The notes: generated from the sequence alone by a model not told the origin. DNA of 11,805 nt from Candidatus Saccharibacteria bacterium UBA3749 (GCA_002371235.1 DFGN01000004.1:1-11805), one strand, 5' to 3'. Counted from the stretch's first letter, positions 1 through 5,740 are shown. Translations and numbers: made by a program.

Positions 1-145
1 ACTGGGTCATTCTAGGATTACTTGGTTAAATAAACAATAGCATTGTATCGATATATCAACATCACAACATAGACACCAAAATCAAAACGCTATAGCATAT
101 TAGTTCCTAAAATGTCAGTCCAAGCAAAATTCAAACCAACCGCAT
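1..145. other. unassigned left edge
   Basis: I see no supportable gene here. Two plus-strand frames are open from base 1 but close almost at once (TAA at 27 in one, TAG at 40 in the other). The last codons of a gene entering from the left are therefore possible but cannot be identified. The stretch is AT-rich and ends at the hairpin at 146-171, which could also terminate such a gene. Confidence 0.4.
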
Positions 146-171
146 AAAAACACCCCCTAAGGGGTGTTTTT
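146..171. terminator. bidirectional intrinsic terminator downstream of hsp20
   Basis: An 11-bp perfect stem (146-156 with 161-171) encloses a CTAA loop. A four-pair GC core next to the loop is flanked by an A tract on the left and a T tract on the right, so both strands carry a GC hairpin followed by a U run. It lies 24 bases past the hsp20 stop codon and is the natural end of that transcript. It can equally stop a plus-strand transcript entering from the left. Confidence 0.9.
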
Positions 172-195
172 AAATATAATCACATCAGTACTTAC

Positions 196-711
196 TTACT
201 GTATTGCAATCTTCTTCGGCTGCTCAGTCTTTTCCTTCTCAAACGTGATTGTCAGGACACCATCCTTTAACTCAGCCTTAACACTGTCTTCGTCTTCGCG
301 CACTTGTACGGGTAAAGCAATCGTTCGCGAAAACTCTCCCCAGTAACATTCCTGAATGTGCCATCTAGTAGTCTGCTCATCTTCACCCCCCGACAAAACT
401 CCGGAAATTGTCAGAATATTGTCAGAAATACTGACATCGAGATCAGACTTTGAGATGCCAGCGGTTCTAGCTTTGACTACTAATTTATCGGCGGTTTCGT
501 AGACATCTACAGCGAGTTGTCCAGGAAAGTCGTCGGTATTTTCCCACTCATCTTCGACAGGTTCGCTAACTTCTTCTTGAGATGTTTCCGCAACAGCTTC
601 CTCAGCGGGCTTCTCTGACTCAACCGGAGCGGTTAAATCATCGTCACTACCTAGAAACGCTGCGGCAAGATCATCTTCCATTAGCAAATCGTCACTATTT
701 GTACGAGCCAT
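196..711 (-). CDS. hsp20: Hsp20-family small heat-shock protein
   Basis: This 171-residue protein is a small heat-shock chaperone, an ATP-independent holdase that binds unfolding cytoplasmic proteins and passes them to refolding chaperones. Residues 1-60 are acidic (many Glu and Asp), probably disordered, and longer than in many Hsp20 proteins. The alpha-crystallin domain spans about 62-160, with the family signature A-x-x-x-x-G-V-L-T-I at 146-155. A C-terminal I-A-I (168-170) matches the IxI motif that docks neighbouring subunits during oligomer assembly. The ATG at 709-711 follows GGAGGA at close spacing and a near-consensus promoter, so the start is secure. It is transcribed alone, divergently from comF, and ends at a strong terminator. 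No CIRCE operator precedes it, so its control probably differs from that of groESL. The family call is firm; specific clients are unknown. Confidence 0.95.
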   Translation of the reverse strand: MARTNSDDLLMEDDLAAAFLGSDDDLTAPVESEKPAEEAVAETSQEEVSEPVEDEWENTDDFPGQLAVDVYETADKLVVKARTAGISKSDLDVSISDNILTISGVLSGGEDEQTTRWHIQECYWGEFSRTIALPVQVREDEDSVKAELKDGVLTITFEKEKTEQPKKIAIQ

Positions 712-739
712 ATTTCCTCCACTTATATTGTTATGCTTT

Positions 740-768
740 ATTATATATCAGTTCCATAGTAAAATCAA
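740..768 (-). promoter_or_regulatory. sigma70-type promoter of hsp20
   Basis: Reading the minus strand, TTGATT (763-768) and a perfect TATAAT (740-745) are separated by exactly 17 bp. Transcription would begin near 733, giving a leader of about 22 nt that contains GGAGGA just before the ATG. It is the only clear promoter in this window without a TG one base before the -10 box. No heat-shock operator is visible nearby. Confidence 0.8.
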
Positions 769-775
769 GAGAATC

Positions 776-1483
776 ATGCCAAATATTGTAAATATTACAA
801 CATTTCCTGGCCTTCTCGATCTACTAGCACCTCACTACTGTAGGGGTTGTGGACTCATCGGGAAGCCAATTTGTGATCGTTGTAAAAACTACATTTTAAG
901 CTCCAATTGCAATCTATGTCCAATTTGCAAGCAGCCTAACCCGACCGGCATCTGCACGCGTTGCACTGGTGACCCCACCATAGAGCCTCTCCCACCCTCA
1001 TACATCATCGGTACACGCTCTGGCCTTCTAGACGTCGTCATTCACGACTACAAATATCATTCCGTTCGCGCATTGGCAGCGCCTTTAGCTGTCATGATAA
1101 ATGAAAAACTACCGCACTTACAACAAAAATCCATCATCGTTCCCTTACCCACTATTGCGAAACATGTTCGCGTCCGTGGCCTCGACCACACATACCTTAT
1201 CGCCAAGAAATTAGCTTCTCTCTGCCCCTCGTACGCCGTTTCCAGGCTTCTCATTCGCAATTCTAGCTCCGTTCAAGTCGGCGCCACTCACCAACAGAGG
1301 CTAGCCCAAGCCGCCACCGCCTACGCCATTAATCGCAAAATCAAACCACAAAAAGACGTCACCTATATTTTACTAGATGACGTCTGGACCACTGGTGCTA
1401 GTCTCAGAGCCGCAGTCAAAATCCTACAAGCCAATGGCATTAACAGTATAATTCTAGCAATTCTATCACTAAGCGTTTTGTAG
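776..1483 (+). CDS. comF: ComF family protein (phosphoribosyltransferase-like, competence)
   Basis: This 235-residue protein belongs to the ComF/GntX family. ComF is needed for natural transformation in several bacteria and acts in the cytoplasm on incoming single-stranded DNA. The N-terminus holds a zinc-finger-like set of cysteines (C22, C25, C33, C36, then C45, C48, C51, C60 and C63). The C-terminal type I phosphoribosyltransferase fold carries the PRPP-binding loop ILLDDVWTTGAS at 198-209. I chose the ATG at 776: an earlier TTG at 728 would add 16 residues unlike the family and would run into the hsp20 promoter. A weak AAGAGA precedes the ATG. The last 15 bp overlap the convergent pilin gene. 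A competence gene beside a pilin-like gene suggests DNA uptake, but that link is inferred from proximity. Confidence 0.9.
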   Translation: MPNIVNITTFPGLLDLLAPHYCRGCGLIGKPICDRCKNYILSSNCNLCPICKQPNPTGICTRCTGDPTIEPLPPSYIIGTRSGLLDVVIHDYKYHSVRALAAPLAVMINEKLPHLQQKSIIVPLPTIAKHVRVRGLDHTYLIAKKLASLCPSYAVSRLLIRNSSSVQVGATHQQRLAQAATAYAINRKIKPQKDVTYILLDDVWTTGASLRAAVKILQANGINSIILAILSLSVL

Positions 1484-1891
1484 GATAACAGCAGTTTCTT
1501 CTTCCTGTGCCGGGTTCGTCGACGAAGGAAGCGCTGAAATTACGAAATTCACAATCGCGAACGCAAGGAATGCGATTACAAGTCCGATAATTGCATACAA
1601 TACGGTGTTTTTAGCATCAGTAACCTTTTTCGAATCGCCACCAGACACCACATACTTGATGCCACCGATAATCAATACAATCACCGCAATAATACCAATA
1701 ATATAAAGGATTGTATTCGTAATCTGCTTAAAAATGCCGGTATCTCCAAACAAATCAGTCGGACACCCATCACACTTAGCAGCCTCCGCACCTTCTTGCA
1801 AGGTCATCGCCGAGACTGAACCAGTGCCAAGCACGGCAACTAGCCCCAACATTAGTATACTTGGTAATAATAACTTAATCGTCTTTTTCAT
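1469..1891 (-). CDS. type IV secretion pilin-like (VirB2-type) small membrane protein
   Basis: This 140-residue protein has a signal peptide (basic MKK, hydrophobic core 7-24, likely cleavage after S-V-S-A at 28), a short segment with a C-D-G-C pair (40-43), and two membrane helices at about 60-81 and 96-119. The helices are joined by a small polar loop with G-G-D-S-K-K (84-89), and the tail is acidic. This architecture, and the G-G-I-K-Y-V-V-S-G-G-D pattern, match the VirB2-like T4SS pilin family common in CPR bacteria. VirB2 pilins sit in the inner membrane and polymerise into the secretion filament; whether this one does is unknown. No Shine-Dalgarno precedes the ATG, and the extended -10 box lies exactly 6 nt upstream, so the mRNA is probably leaderless. 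Its 3' end overlaps comF tail to tail with no terminator between. Confidence 0.8.
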   Translation of the reverse strand: MKKTIKLLLPSILMLGLVAVLGTGSVSAMTLQEGAEAAKCDGCPTDLFGDTGIFKQITNTILYIIGIIAVIVLIIGGIKYVVSGGDSKKVTDAKNTVLYAIIGLVIAFLAFAIVNFVISALPSSTNPAQEEETAVILQNA

Positions 1892-1897
1892 AACTAC

Positions 1898-1906
1898 ATT
1901 GTATCA
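1898..1906 (-). promoter_or_regulatory. extended -10 promoter of the pilin-like gene
   Basis: On the minus strand TGATACAAT ends 6 nt before the ATG at 1891, which places the transcription start on the A of the start codon. No good -35 box is seen at the expected distance; the TG extension may compensate. It is one arm of an inverted repeat whose other arm is the plus-strand copy at 1923-1939. Confidence 0.65.
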
Positions 1907-1930
1907 TATTTCACCAAAAAAGGAAATATA

Positions 1931-1939
1931 TGATACAAT
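1931..1939 (+). promoter_or_regulatory. extended -10 promoter upstream of tRNA-Ser
   Basis: TGATACAAT on the plus strand is identical to the divergent pilin element. Transcription would start near 1946, about 50 nt before the mature tRNA, leaving a 5' leader for RNase P to remove. The leader contains a short palindrome, TGTAACTGTTACA (1982-1994), directly against the tRNA. No clear -35 box is visible. Confidence 0.55.
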
Positions 1940-1995
1940 GATAAGGTAACTGTCAGTCCCTTTTGCAAGCGGACCATATATTGTAACTGTTACAT

Positions 1996-2088
1996 GGAGG
2001 GTTACCCAAGTGGTCGAAGGGGACTCATTGCTAACGAGTTAGTCCGGGGCAACCTGGAGCGAGGGTTCAAATCCCTCACCCTCCGCCA
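1996..2088 (+). tRNA. tRNA-Ser (anticodon GCU)
   Basis: The 93-nt sequence folds as a class II tRNA. The 7-bp acceptor stem pairs 1996-2002 with 2078-2084, followed by discriminator G and an encoded CCA (2086-2088). The T arm has stem GAGGG/CCCTC around TTCAAAT. The long variable arm has stem CCGGG/CCTGG. The anticodon loop TTGCTAA gives GCU at 2030-2032, which reads the serine codons AGC and AGU. The last pair of the anticodon stem is an A-C mismatch. It is a single-gene unit with its own promoter and terminator. Confidence 0.96.
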
Positions 2089-2092
2089 AAAT

Positions 2093-2128
2093 ATCCCTAG
2101 AAGCGCTCATGTTTCCAGGGATTTTTTT
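2093..2128 (+). terminator. intrinsic terminator of tRNA-Ser
   Basis: ATCCCT (2093-2098) pairs with AGGGAT (2117-2122), directly followed by a T run through 2128. It begins four bases after the encoded CCA. The loop holds AGCGCT, which is itself self-complementary. Confidence 0.8.
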
Positions 2129-2232
2129 AAAACGAGTAGTCCCATAGCCTAGTTTAACTAAAAAAACAACCCTCGCCCAACAAACCAAATCCCCACCTAG
2201 TAAATCAACATCTCCACCCAAAACCCAATATT

Positions 2233-2260
2233 TTGCATAATTGACACTCTGTGATACAAT
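2233..2260 (+). promoter_or_regulatory. promoter of the 2267-2734 membrane protein gene
   Basis: TTGCAT (2233-2238) and TACAAT (2255-2260) are separated by 16 bp, with TG one base before the -10 box. The predicted start falls on the A of the ATG at 2267, again a leaderless layout with no Shine-Dalgarno. A TTGACA at 2241-2246 matches the -35 consensus perfectly but is only 8 bp from the -10 box, too close to act with it. The stretch 2129-2232 holds nothing I can recognise. Confidence 0.65.
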
Positions 2261-2266
2261 AAACTT

Positions 2267-2734
2267 ATGGCAACAAACAATACCGAAATCAACTGGCAGG
2301 CCGAGGAATACATCATCCGCGATCGCAATACCTGGTGGTATGTCGGTTTGTTTGTAATCACAGCAGCGCTCTGCGTTTTAGCATTCTTTCTGAAATGGTG
2401 GACATTTCTCATTCTGGTTATTCTAAGTGCCATCACCATTCTCGTCACCACCTTTAGGCCTCCGCGCAAGATTAATTACACTCTCTCGAATAAAGGCCTC
2501 CTGGAAGGCAATATTGACCATCCATTTGATGACTATAAGGCCTTTGGCATCTTGAAAGAAGGTTCCCACTTCTCTGCTGTCCTTATCCCCAAGAAACGTT
2601 TTTCTCTCAGTACTAAAGTTTATTTTCCAGAAGGTAGCGGCGAACAAATTGTCGATATCCTCGGCGCTCATCTTCCCATGGAGGAAGTTAAGTTAGATTT
2701 TCTCGATAAAATCGTAAATTTCTTGCGCATTTAG
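2267..2734 (+). CDS. two-helix membrane protein of unknown function
   Basis: I do not recognise a named family with certainty. The 155-residue protein begins with a short polar segment containing W10, E-E-Y (13-15) and W-W-Y (23-25). Two adjoining membrane helices follow (about 24-42 and 44-63), split by a K-W-W turn, then a basic R-P-P-R-K. The rest is a soluble domain of about 85 residues that looks beta-rich with a terminal helix (about 142-153), reminiscent of PH-like folds next to membrane hairpins. From memory, a W-x-A-x-E-Y start followed by a membrane hairpin occurs in uncharacterised CPR proteins; this was not checked. The expected topology places the soluble domain in the cytoplasm. 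It has its own promoter and apparently leaderless mRNA. The promoter of the next gene begins inside its last codons. Confidence 0.85.
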   Translation: MATNNTEINWQAEEYIIRDRNTWWYVGLFVITAALCVLAFFLKWWTFLILVILSAITILVTTFRPPRKINYTLSNKGLLEGNIDHPFDDYKAFGILKEGSHFSAVLIPKKRFSLSTKVYFPEGSGEQIVDILGAHLPMEEVKLDFLDKIVNFLRI

Positions 2735-2750
2735 AAATCTGTGCTATAAT
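2723..2750 (+). promoter_or_regulatory. promoter of the 2785-3399 gene
   Basis: TTGCGC (2723-2728) and a perfect TATAAT (2745-2750) are 16 bp apart, with TG one base before the -10 box. The -35 box lies inside the final codons of the preceding gene. Transcription should begin near 2757, giving a leader of about 28 nt that contains AGGTGG before the ATG at 2785. Confidence 0.75.
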
Positions 2751-2784
2751 TAAACATAAGTATTAATAATAAAAGGTGGGCAAA

Positions 2785-3399
2785 ATGGACCAAAATCAAG
2801 TAACCGTAGATAACGATCTACAAAAAGCAATCGACGACATTACTAACAAAACTAATATAGACCCTGTTTTTTCTGACCCAGTGGCAGCTCCTTCTTCAGT
2901 TCCCGAAGGTGATACTGGCGAGCTAGACGAACCAGTCGGTCCGTTCCCAGAGCCCACAGTCGAGATGGTTGCACCTATGCCAGAACCACTTGCTCCGCTC
3001 GATAGCCCTGAAATTCCAGAGCTAAATGTCCCCATGCCACCCGAAATGCCAGCCGAGATGCCTATGCCTCCTGTGCCTCCTATGCCAGAGCCCGTTAATG
3101 AGGCTGTCGTTGATACCCCGGCCCCAGCACCTACTTACAACCAACCAGCATCAGGTGTTACTACTCAATCACTTACCACTGGGGAAGTCAAGAAAGCCGC
3201 TTTACGCGACCTTCTCCCACTACTAAACAAATTAAATATGGACAGTGTGGAAAAATTTGATCTCTATCGAGATATCTTTGAAGATTTGAAAGATTATACA
3301 ATCTTAGATCCAGCCTATCATGCCGCTCGCGAAATCTCCGACGAGACCGCTCGCGCCAACGCTCTTCTCTACCTCGTCAAAGCTATCGACAGAATGTAG
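2785..3399 (+). CDS. Pro/Glu-rich protein with conserved-looking helical C-terminal domain
   Basis: The function is unknown. The 204-residue protein has three parts: an acidic N-terminal helix (about 1-22); a low-complexity linker (about 30-125) dominated by Pro, Glu, Met and Val, with repeated M-P-x-P and P-E-x-P units; and a compact helical domain (about 134-204). The C-terminal domain carries A-L-R-D-L-L-P-L-L-N-K-L (139-150), E-K-F-D-L-Y (156-161) and A-R-A-N-A-L-L (189-195). It has no signal peptide or membrane helix, so it is probably cytoplasmic. I chose ATG 2785 over GTG 2776 because the GTG lies within the AAGGTGG ribosome-binding site. The C-terminal pattern resembles short uncharacterised CPR proteins, from memory only. 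The linker may tether a binding domain. It converges with groL across a perfect palindrome. Confidence 0.85.
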   Translation: MDQNQVTVDNDLQKAIDDITNKTNIDPVFSDPVAAPSSVPEGDTGELDEPVGPFPEPTVEMVAPMPEPLAPLDSPEIPELNVPMPPEMPAEMPMPPVPPMPEPVNEAVVDTPAPAPTYNQPASGVTTQSLTTGEVKKAALRDLLPLLNKLNMDSVEKFDLYRDIFEDLKDYTILDPAYHAAREISDETARANALLYLVKAIDRM

Positions 3400-3425
3400 C
3401 CTAATATTACTCATTCTATAAACAT

Positions 3426-3460
3426 AATGGGCTAAATAGATATTATCTATTTAGCCCATT
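3426..3460. terminator. 35-bp palindrome between convergent genes, likely bidirectional terminator
   Basis: Bases 3426-3442 are the exact reverse complement of 3444-3460, with a single central base. As RNA this makes a 15-bp stem with a 5-nt loop on either strand. It lies 26 bases past the stop of the 204-residue protein and 57 bases past the stop of groL. Only short T runs flank it, so it may act as a pause and 3'-end stabiliser rather than a classical U-run terminator. Confidence 0.65.
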
Positions 3461-3517
3461 TCATACAAAACCAGTCTGGAACGTGTTAGAAATCCGCCCA
3501 AGAAGAATCACTAGTTT

Positions 3518-5137
3518 TTAGTACATTCCTCCCATGTCACCACCGCCCACGGCCGGTTTTTCTTCTGGAATCTCGCAGATTAATGCACCCATCGTGATGG
3601 CTGTTGCCGCAATCGAAGTAGCATTCTTTACAGCTTCCTTTGTTACTTTTGCTGGATCAATCACACCAGCCTTCTTAAGATCTACAAGCCCCTTCTCTGG
3701 CGTCATTACATTTACACCAAATCCAGCTTTTGCCCCCTCCACTTCGGCTAGTAGTGCCTGTGCGTTTAGTCCTGCATTTTCCATAATATGTACAAACGGT
3801 GCCTTCAAAGCATTTTTCACAATCCTTGCACCAGCATTTGAATCATCAAGCTTACTGGCCAGATTAACCAGTGTCACGCCACCACCAGTCACAATTCCCT
3901 CAGCTAGTGCCGCCTTAGTTGCGGCCACAGCATCATCCACGCGGAACTTCTTTTCATCAATCTCGGTCTCGGTTGCTCCACCGACCTTAATCACGGCCAC
4001 CTTACCAGATAGAGCTGCTGCACGCTTTTCAAATTCTTCTCGTTCATAATCCGATTTTGCATTTTCCGCATAGGTATGAATTAACTCAATTCTCTCCGCA
4101 ACTGCCTTCTTATCTCCAGCCCCTTTAATGATAGTAGTAGAATCCTTCTCGGCAATCACCTTATTTGCTGTGCCCAACACTTCCATACCGACTTCTTCCA
4201 ATTTCAGACCCTTGTCTGCAGACACCACAGTCGCATCGGTCAAAATCGCGATGTCTTCCATGATTTCCTTACGCCTATCACCAAAAGCCGGGGCCTTTAG
4301 TACCAACGAATTAAATACGCCTTTCAATTTATTGAGTACCAACAGTGACAATGCTTCGCCTTCAACTTCTTCCGCAATAATCACCAGATCCTTCTTACCA
4401 CTTTGAGCAATCTTCTCAAGCAAAGGCAAAATATCCGACGCCGCCGAAATCTTCTTATCGGTTACTAGGATTAACGGCTTCTCAAATACCGCCTCCTGCC
4501 TATTCACATCCGTTACAAAGAATGGTGAAGAATATCCCTTATCATACGAGAATCCTTCCACAATCTCCTGTTCCATTGTTAGACCCTGACCAGCCTCAAC
4601 AGTTACTACGCCATCCTTACCAATCTTCGAAATAACCTCAGCAATCAGTTTACCAATCTCAGCATCACCTGCCGAGATTGTAGCCACTTCTGCGACCTTA
4701 GCCGAATCACCATCAATCTTCTCAGCAACCTTGTCAATCCCGGCAATAATTTCCTTACCGGCCTTCTCAATGCCATGCCTTAGTTCCATTGGATTCATCC
4801 CGGCTGCAATTAATTTGTTCGCCTCATTCAAAATATTATATGTTAGCACAGTCACTGTTGTGGTTCCATCGCCAGCCACCTTATTTAGCTTCTGCGCTGC
4901 AGTCTTAATTAACTTTGCTCCGACCGCTTCACCCAGGCTCTCGTCCTTTGCAGGAAGCTCCACCGCCTCAGCCACCGTTACGCCATCATGCGTGATCACT
5001 GGTGCACCATATTCCTTCTCAATAATTACATTTTGCCCCTTTGGTCCAAATGTCACCTTTACTGCATCGTATAGTTGCTTCGCACCCGAAAGTACCTTCT
5101 CTCGTGCCTCAGCTTCATAATAAATCTTTTTTGCCAT
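3518..5137 (-). CDS. groL: GroEL 60-kDa chaperonin
   Basis: This full-length 539-residue GroEL is the cytoplasmic double-ring ATPase that encapsulates unfolded proteins under the GroES lid. The equatorial domain is formed by roughly residues 1-135 and 410-525, with intermediate and apical domains between. The ATP site shows G-D-G-T-T-T (89-94) and the catalytic aspartate in V-D-D-A (D402, equivalent to D398 of E. coli), followed by G-G-G at 418-420. The C-terminus is the usual flexible Gly/Met tail, G-G-G-D-M-G-G-M-Y. The ATG at 5135-5137 follows AAGGAG at good spacing. It is the second gene of groS-groL, with a 60-bp gap and no separate promoter or CIRCE evident, so it should share the groS operator. 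Nothing is truncated or missing. Confidence 0.99.
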   Translation of the reverse strand: MAKKIYYEAEAREKVLSGAKQLYDAVKVTFGPKGQNVIIEKEYGAPVITHDGVTVAEAVELPAKDESLGEAVGAKLIKTAAQKLNKVAGDGTTTVTVLTYNILNEANKLIAAGMNPMELRHGIEKAGKEIIAGIDKVAEKIDGDSAKVAEVATISAGDAEIGKLIAEVISKIGKDGVVTVEAGQGLTMEQEIVEGFSYDKGYSSPFFVTDVNRQEAVFEKPLILVTDKKISAASDILPLLEKIAQSGKKDLVIIAEEVEGEALSLLVLNKLKGVFNSLVLKAPAFGDRRKEIMEDIAILTDATVVSADKGLKLEEVGMEVLGTANKVIAEKDSTTIIKGAGDKKAVAERIELIHTYAENAKSDYEREEFEKRAAALSGKVAVIKVGGATETEIDEKKFRVDDAVAATKAALAEGIVTGGGVTLVNLASKLDDSNAGARIVKNALKAPFVHIMENAGLNAQALLAEVEGAKAGFGVNVMTPEKGLVDLKKAGVIDPAKVTKEAVKNATSIAATAITMGALICEIPEEKPAVGGGDMGGMY

Positions 5138-5197
5138 TTGTTTTATCTCCTTATCTATCCTTTTATCACCCTTAATAGGTTTCTCACAAGTAAATGT

Positions 5198-5452
5198 TTA
5201 TAAAGTTGCCAAAATATCTTCTTCCTTTAAGACAATATAATCCTTTTCGTCAACTTTTATCTCAGTAGTAGAGTACTCTTTATATACAATCTTATCACCC
5301 TTCTTTACAGACTTTACTTCAGGCCCCACAGACTCAACCACTGCATAGGCTGGTTTCTCCTTGGCCTCGCCAAGTAGAATTCCAGATTTAGTTTTTTCCA
5401 GCGGCTTTTCTACCACCGCCACCACACGATCTTTTAACGGTTTTAATGCCAT
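5198..5452 (-). CDS. groS: GroES 10-kDa co-chaperonin
   Basis: GroES forms the heptameric lid of the GroEL folding chamber. The 84-residue protein is slightly shorter than the usual 95 or so. It starts L-K-P-L-K-D-R-V-V and has a mobile loop at about 17-33 with S-G-I-L-L-G, the hydrophobic tripeptide that binds GroEL. The G-P-E-V, G-D-K-I-V-Y-K and I-V-L-K-E-E-D-I-L blocks are typical. The start is the ATG at 5450-5452, preceded by AAGGAG at 5461-5466. The frame stays open to an ATG at 5492-5494, but that lies inside the CIRCE operator and upstream of the -10 box, so it cannot be the start. It is the first gene of groS-groL and is controlled by the HrcA operator. Confidence 0.98.
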   Translation of the reverse strand: MALKPLKDRVVAVVEKPLEKTKSGILLGEAKEKPAYAVVESVGPEVKSVKKGDKIVYKEYSTTEIKVDEKDYIVLKEEDILATL

Positions 5453-5476
5453 TTTGTTTACTCCTTTTCTACCGCC

Positions 5477-5505
5477 ATTATAGCAAACTAGCACTCATAA
5501 TGCAA
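5477..5505 (-). promoter_or_regulatory. groESL promoter embedded in CIRCE
   Basis: On the minus strand TTGCAT (5500-5505) and TATAAT (5477-5482) are 17 bp apart, with TG one base before the -10 box. The -35 box lies in the CIRCE spacer, and one CIRCE arm occupies much of the promoter spacer. Bound HrcA would therefore block RNA polymerase directly. Confidence 0.85.
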
Positions 5506-5514
5506 GAGTGCTAG
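5488..5514 (-). promoter_or_regulatory. CIRCE operator (HrcA-binding site)
   Basis: CTAGCACTC-N9-GAGTGCTAG is a perfect 9-bp inverted repeat with the canonical 9-base spacer. It differs from the textbook TTAGCACTC arm only at the outermost base, and symmetrically on both sides. CIRCE is bound by the repressor HrcA, whose activity depends on free GroEL, which gives negative feedback and heat induction. hrcA itself is not in this window. Confidence 0.96.
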
Positions 5515-5523
5515 AACGTTCTA
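5512..5523. repeat. 12-bp palindrome abutting CIRCE
   Basis: TAGAACGTTCTA is a perfect palindrome sharing three bases with the upstream end of CIRCE. It lies just upstream of the groESL -35 box, a position suited to an extra regulator. It lacks the spacing of a Gram-positive SOS box (GAAC-N4-GTTC). It could be chance. Confidence 0.4.
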
Positions 5524-5553
5524 AAATCAAATTGTTATCGGTGACATATTCAT

Positions 5554-5588
5554 AAAAATAAGGGCCGACCAAGATAAACAGTCGACCC
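5554..5588 (-). terminator. intrinsic terminator of the candidate small RNA
   Basis: Read on the minus strand, GGGTCGAC (5581-5588) pairs with GTCGGCCC (5562-5569): eight pairs, one of them T-G, with an 11-nt loop, then TTATTTTT (5554-5561). It insulates the groESL promoter from transcription arriving from the methyltransferase side. The same sequence is a poor terminator on the other strand. Confidence 0.85.
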
Positions 5589-5707
5589 AATGGGAGAAAG
5601 TGAGGAGGTAGTACTTCGGGCGGAAAAATTAAAAGTTTCGTAAAACAACGACGTAGCGCACTCTATCCTCTGTCCGTCACTTCCCTACATCAAAGTACTA
5701 CCCCCTC
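5554..5707 (-). ncRNA. candidate structured small RNA, about 154 nt, unknown family
   Basis: This stretch between the methyltransferase and groS has no convincing ORF but looks like a complete transcription unit. A promoter (5712-5740) puts the start at about 5705-5707, the foot of a 15-bp stem pairing 5693-5707 with 5602-5616. On the minus strand every pair holds, including one G-U; on the plus strand that pair would be A-C, so the minus strand is favoured. Immediately inside, 5685-5692 pairs with 5649-5656 (8 bp, two G-U) around a 28-nt loop. A small GUUU-UACG-AAAC hairpin (5629-5640) lies in the 32-nt one-sided bulge. A terminator hairpin closes the unit. Hallmarks of tmRNA, RNase P RNA and SRP RNA are absent. 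It could also be a structured 3' UTR. Confidence 0.6.
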
Positions 5708-5711
5708 AATA

Positions 5712-5740
5712 ATACTATCACAACTTTATAATCCTGGCAA
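5712..5740 (-). promoter_or_regulatory. promoter of the candidate small RNA
   Basis: On the minus strand TTGCCA (5735-5740) and TAGTAT (5712-5717) are 17 bp apart. The TG one base before the -10 box is supplied by the TGA stop codon of the methyltransferase gene (5718-5720). The layout matches the other extended -10 promoters in this window, and the predicted start coincides with the first paired base of the RNA. Confidence 0.55.

Noticed and set aside
728..775. A TTG start giving ComF 16 more residues
   Set aside because: It would begin inside the hsp20 promoter/leader region, lacks a ribosome-binding site, and the extra residues do not match ComF proteins.
2129..2232. A small gene on either strand after tRNA-Ser
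   Set aside because: The minus-strand frame at 2039-2221 runs into the tRNA gene and its residues match no pattern I know. The region looks like plain spacer.
3534..5120. Open frames of 92-171 codons on the plus strand across groL
   Set aside because: They lie wholly antisense to a canonical GroEL, are Ser/Ala/Thr-rich as expected for frames opposite it, and have no promoter or ribosome-binding site.
5453..5494. A 14-residue N-terminal extension of GroES starting at 5494
   Set aside because: The ATG lies inside CIRCE and upstream of the -10 box, and the extension is unlike GroES. AAGGAG favours the ATG at 5452.
5512..5523. TAGAACGTTCTA as a LexA (SOS) box
   Set aside because: The Gram-positive SOS box needs GAAC-N4-GTTC; here the half-sites abut with no spacer.
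5554..5707. Assignment of the small RNA to tmRNA, RNase P RNA or SRP RNA
   Set aside because: It is too short for the first two. There is no tRNA-like end or tag frame, no GAGGAAAGUCC-type core, and no SRP GGAA tip motif.
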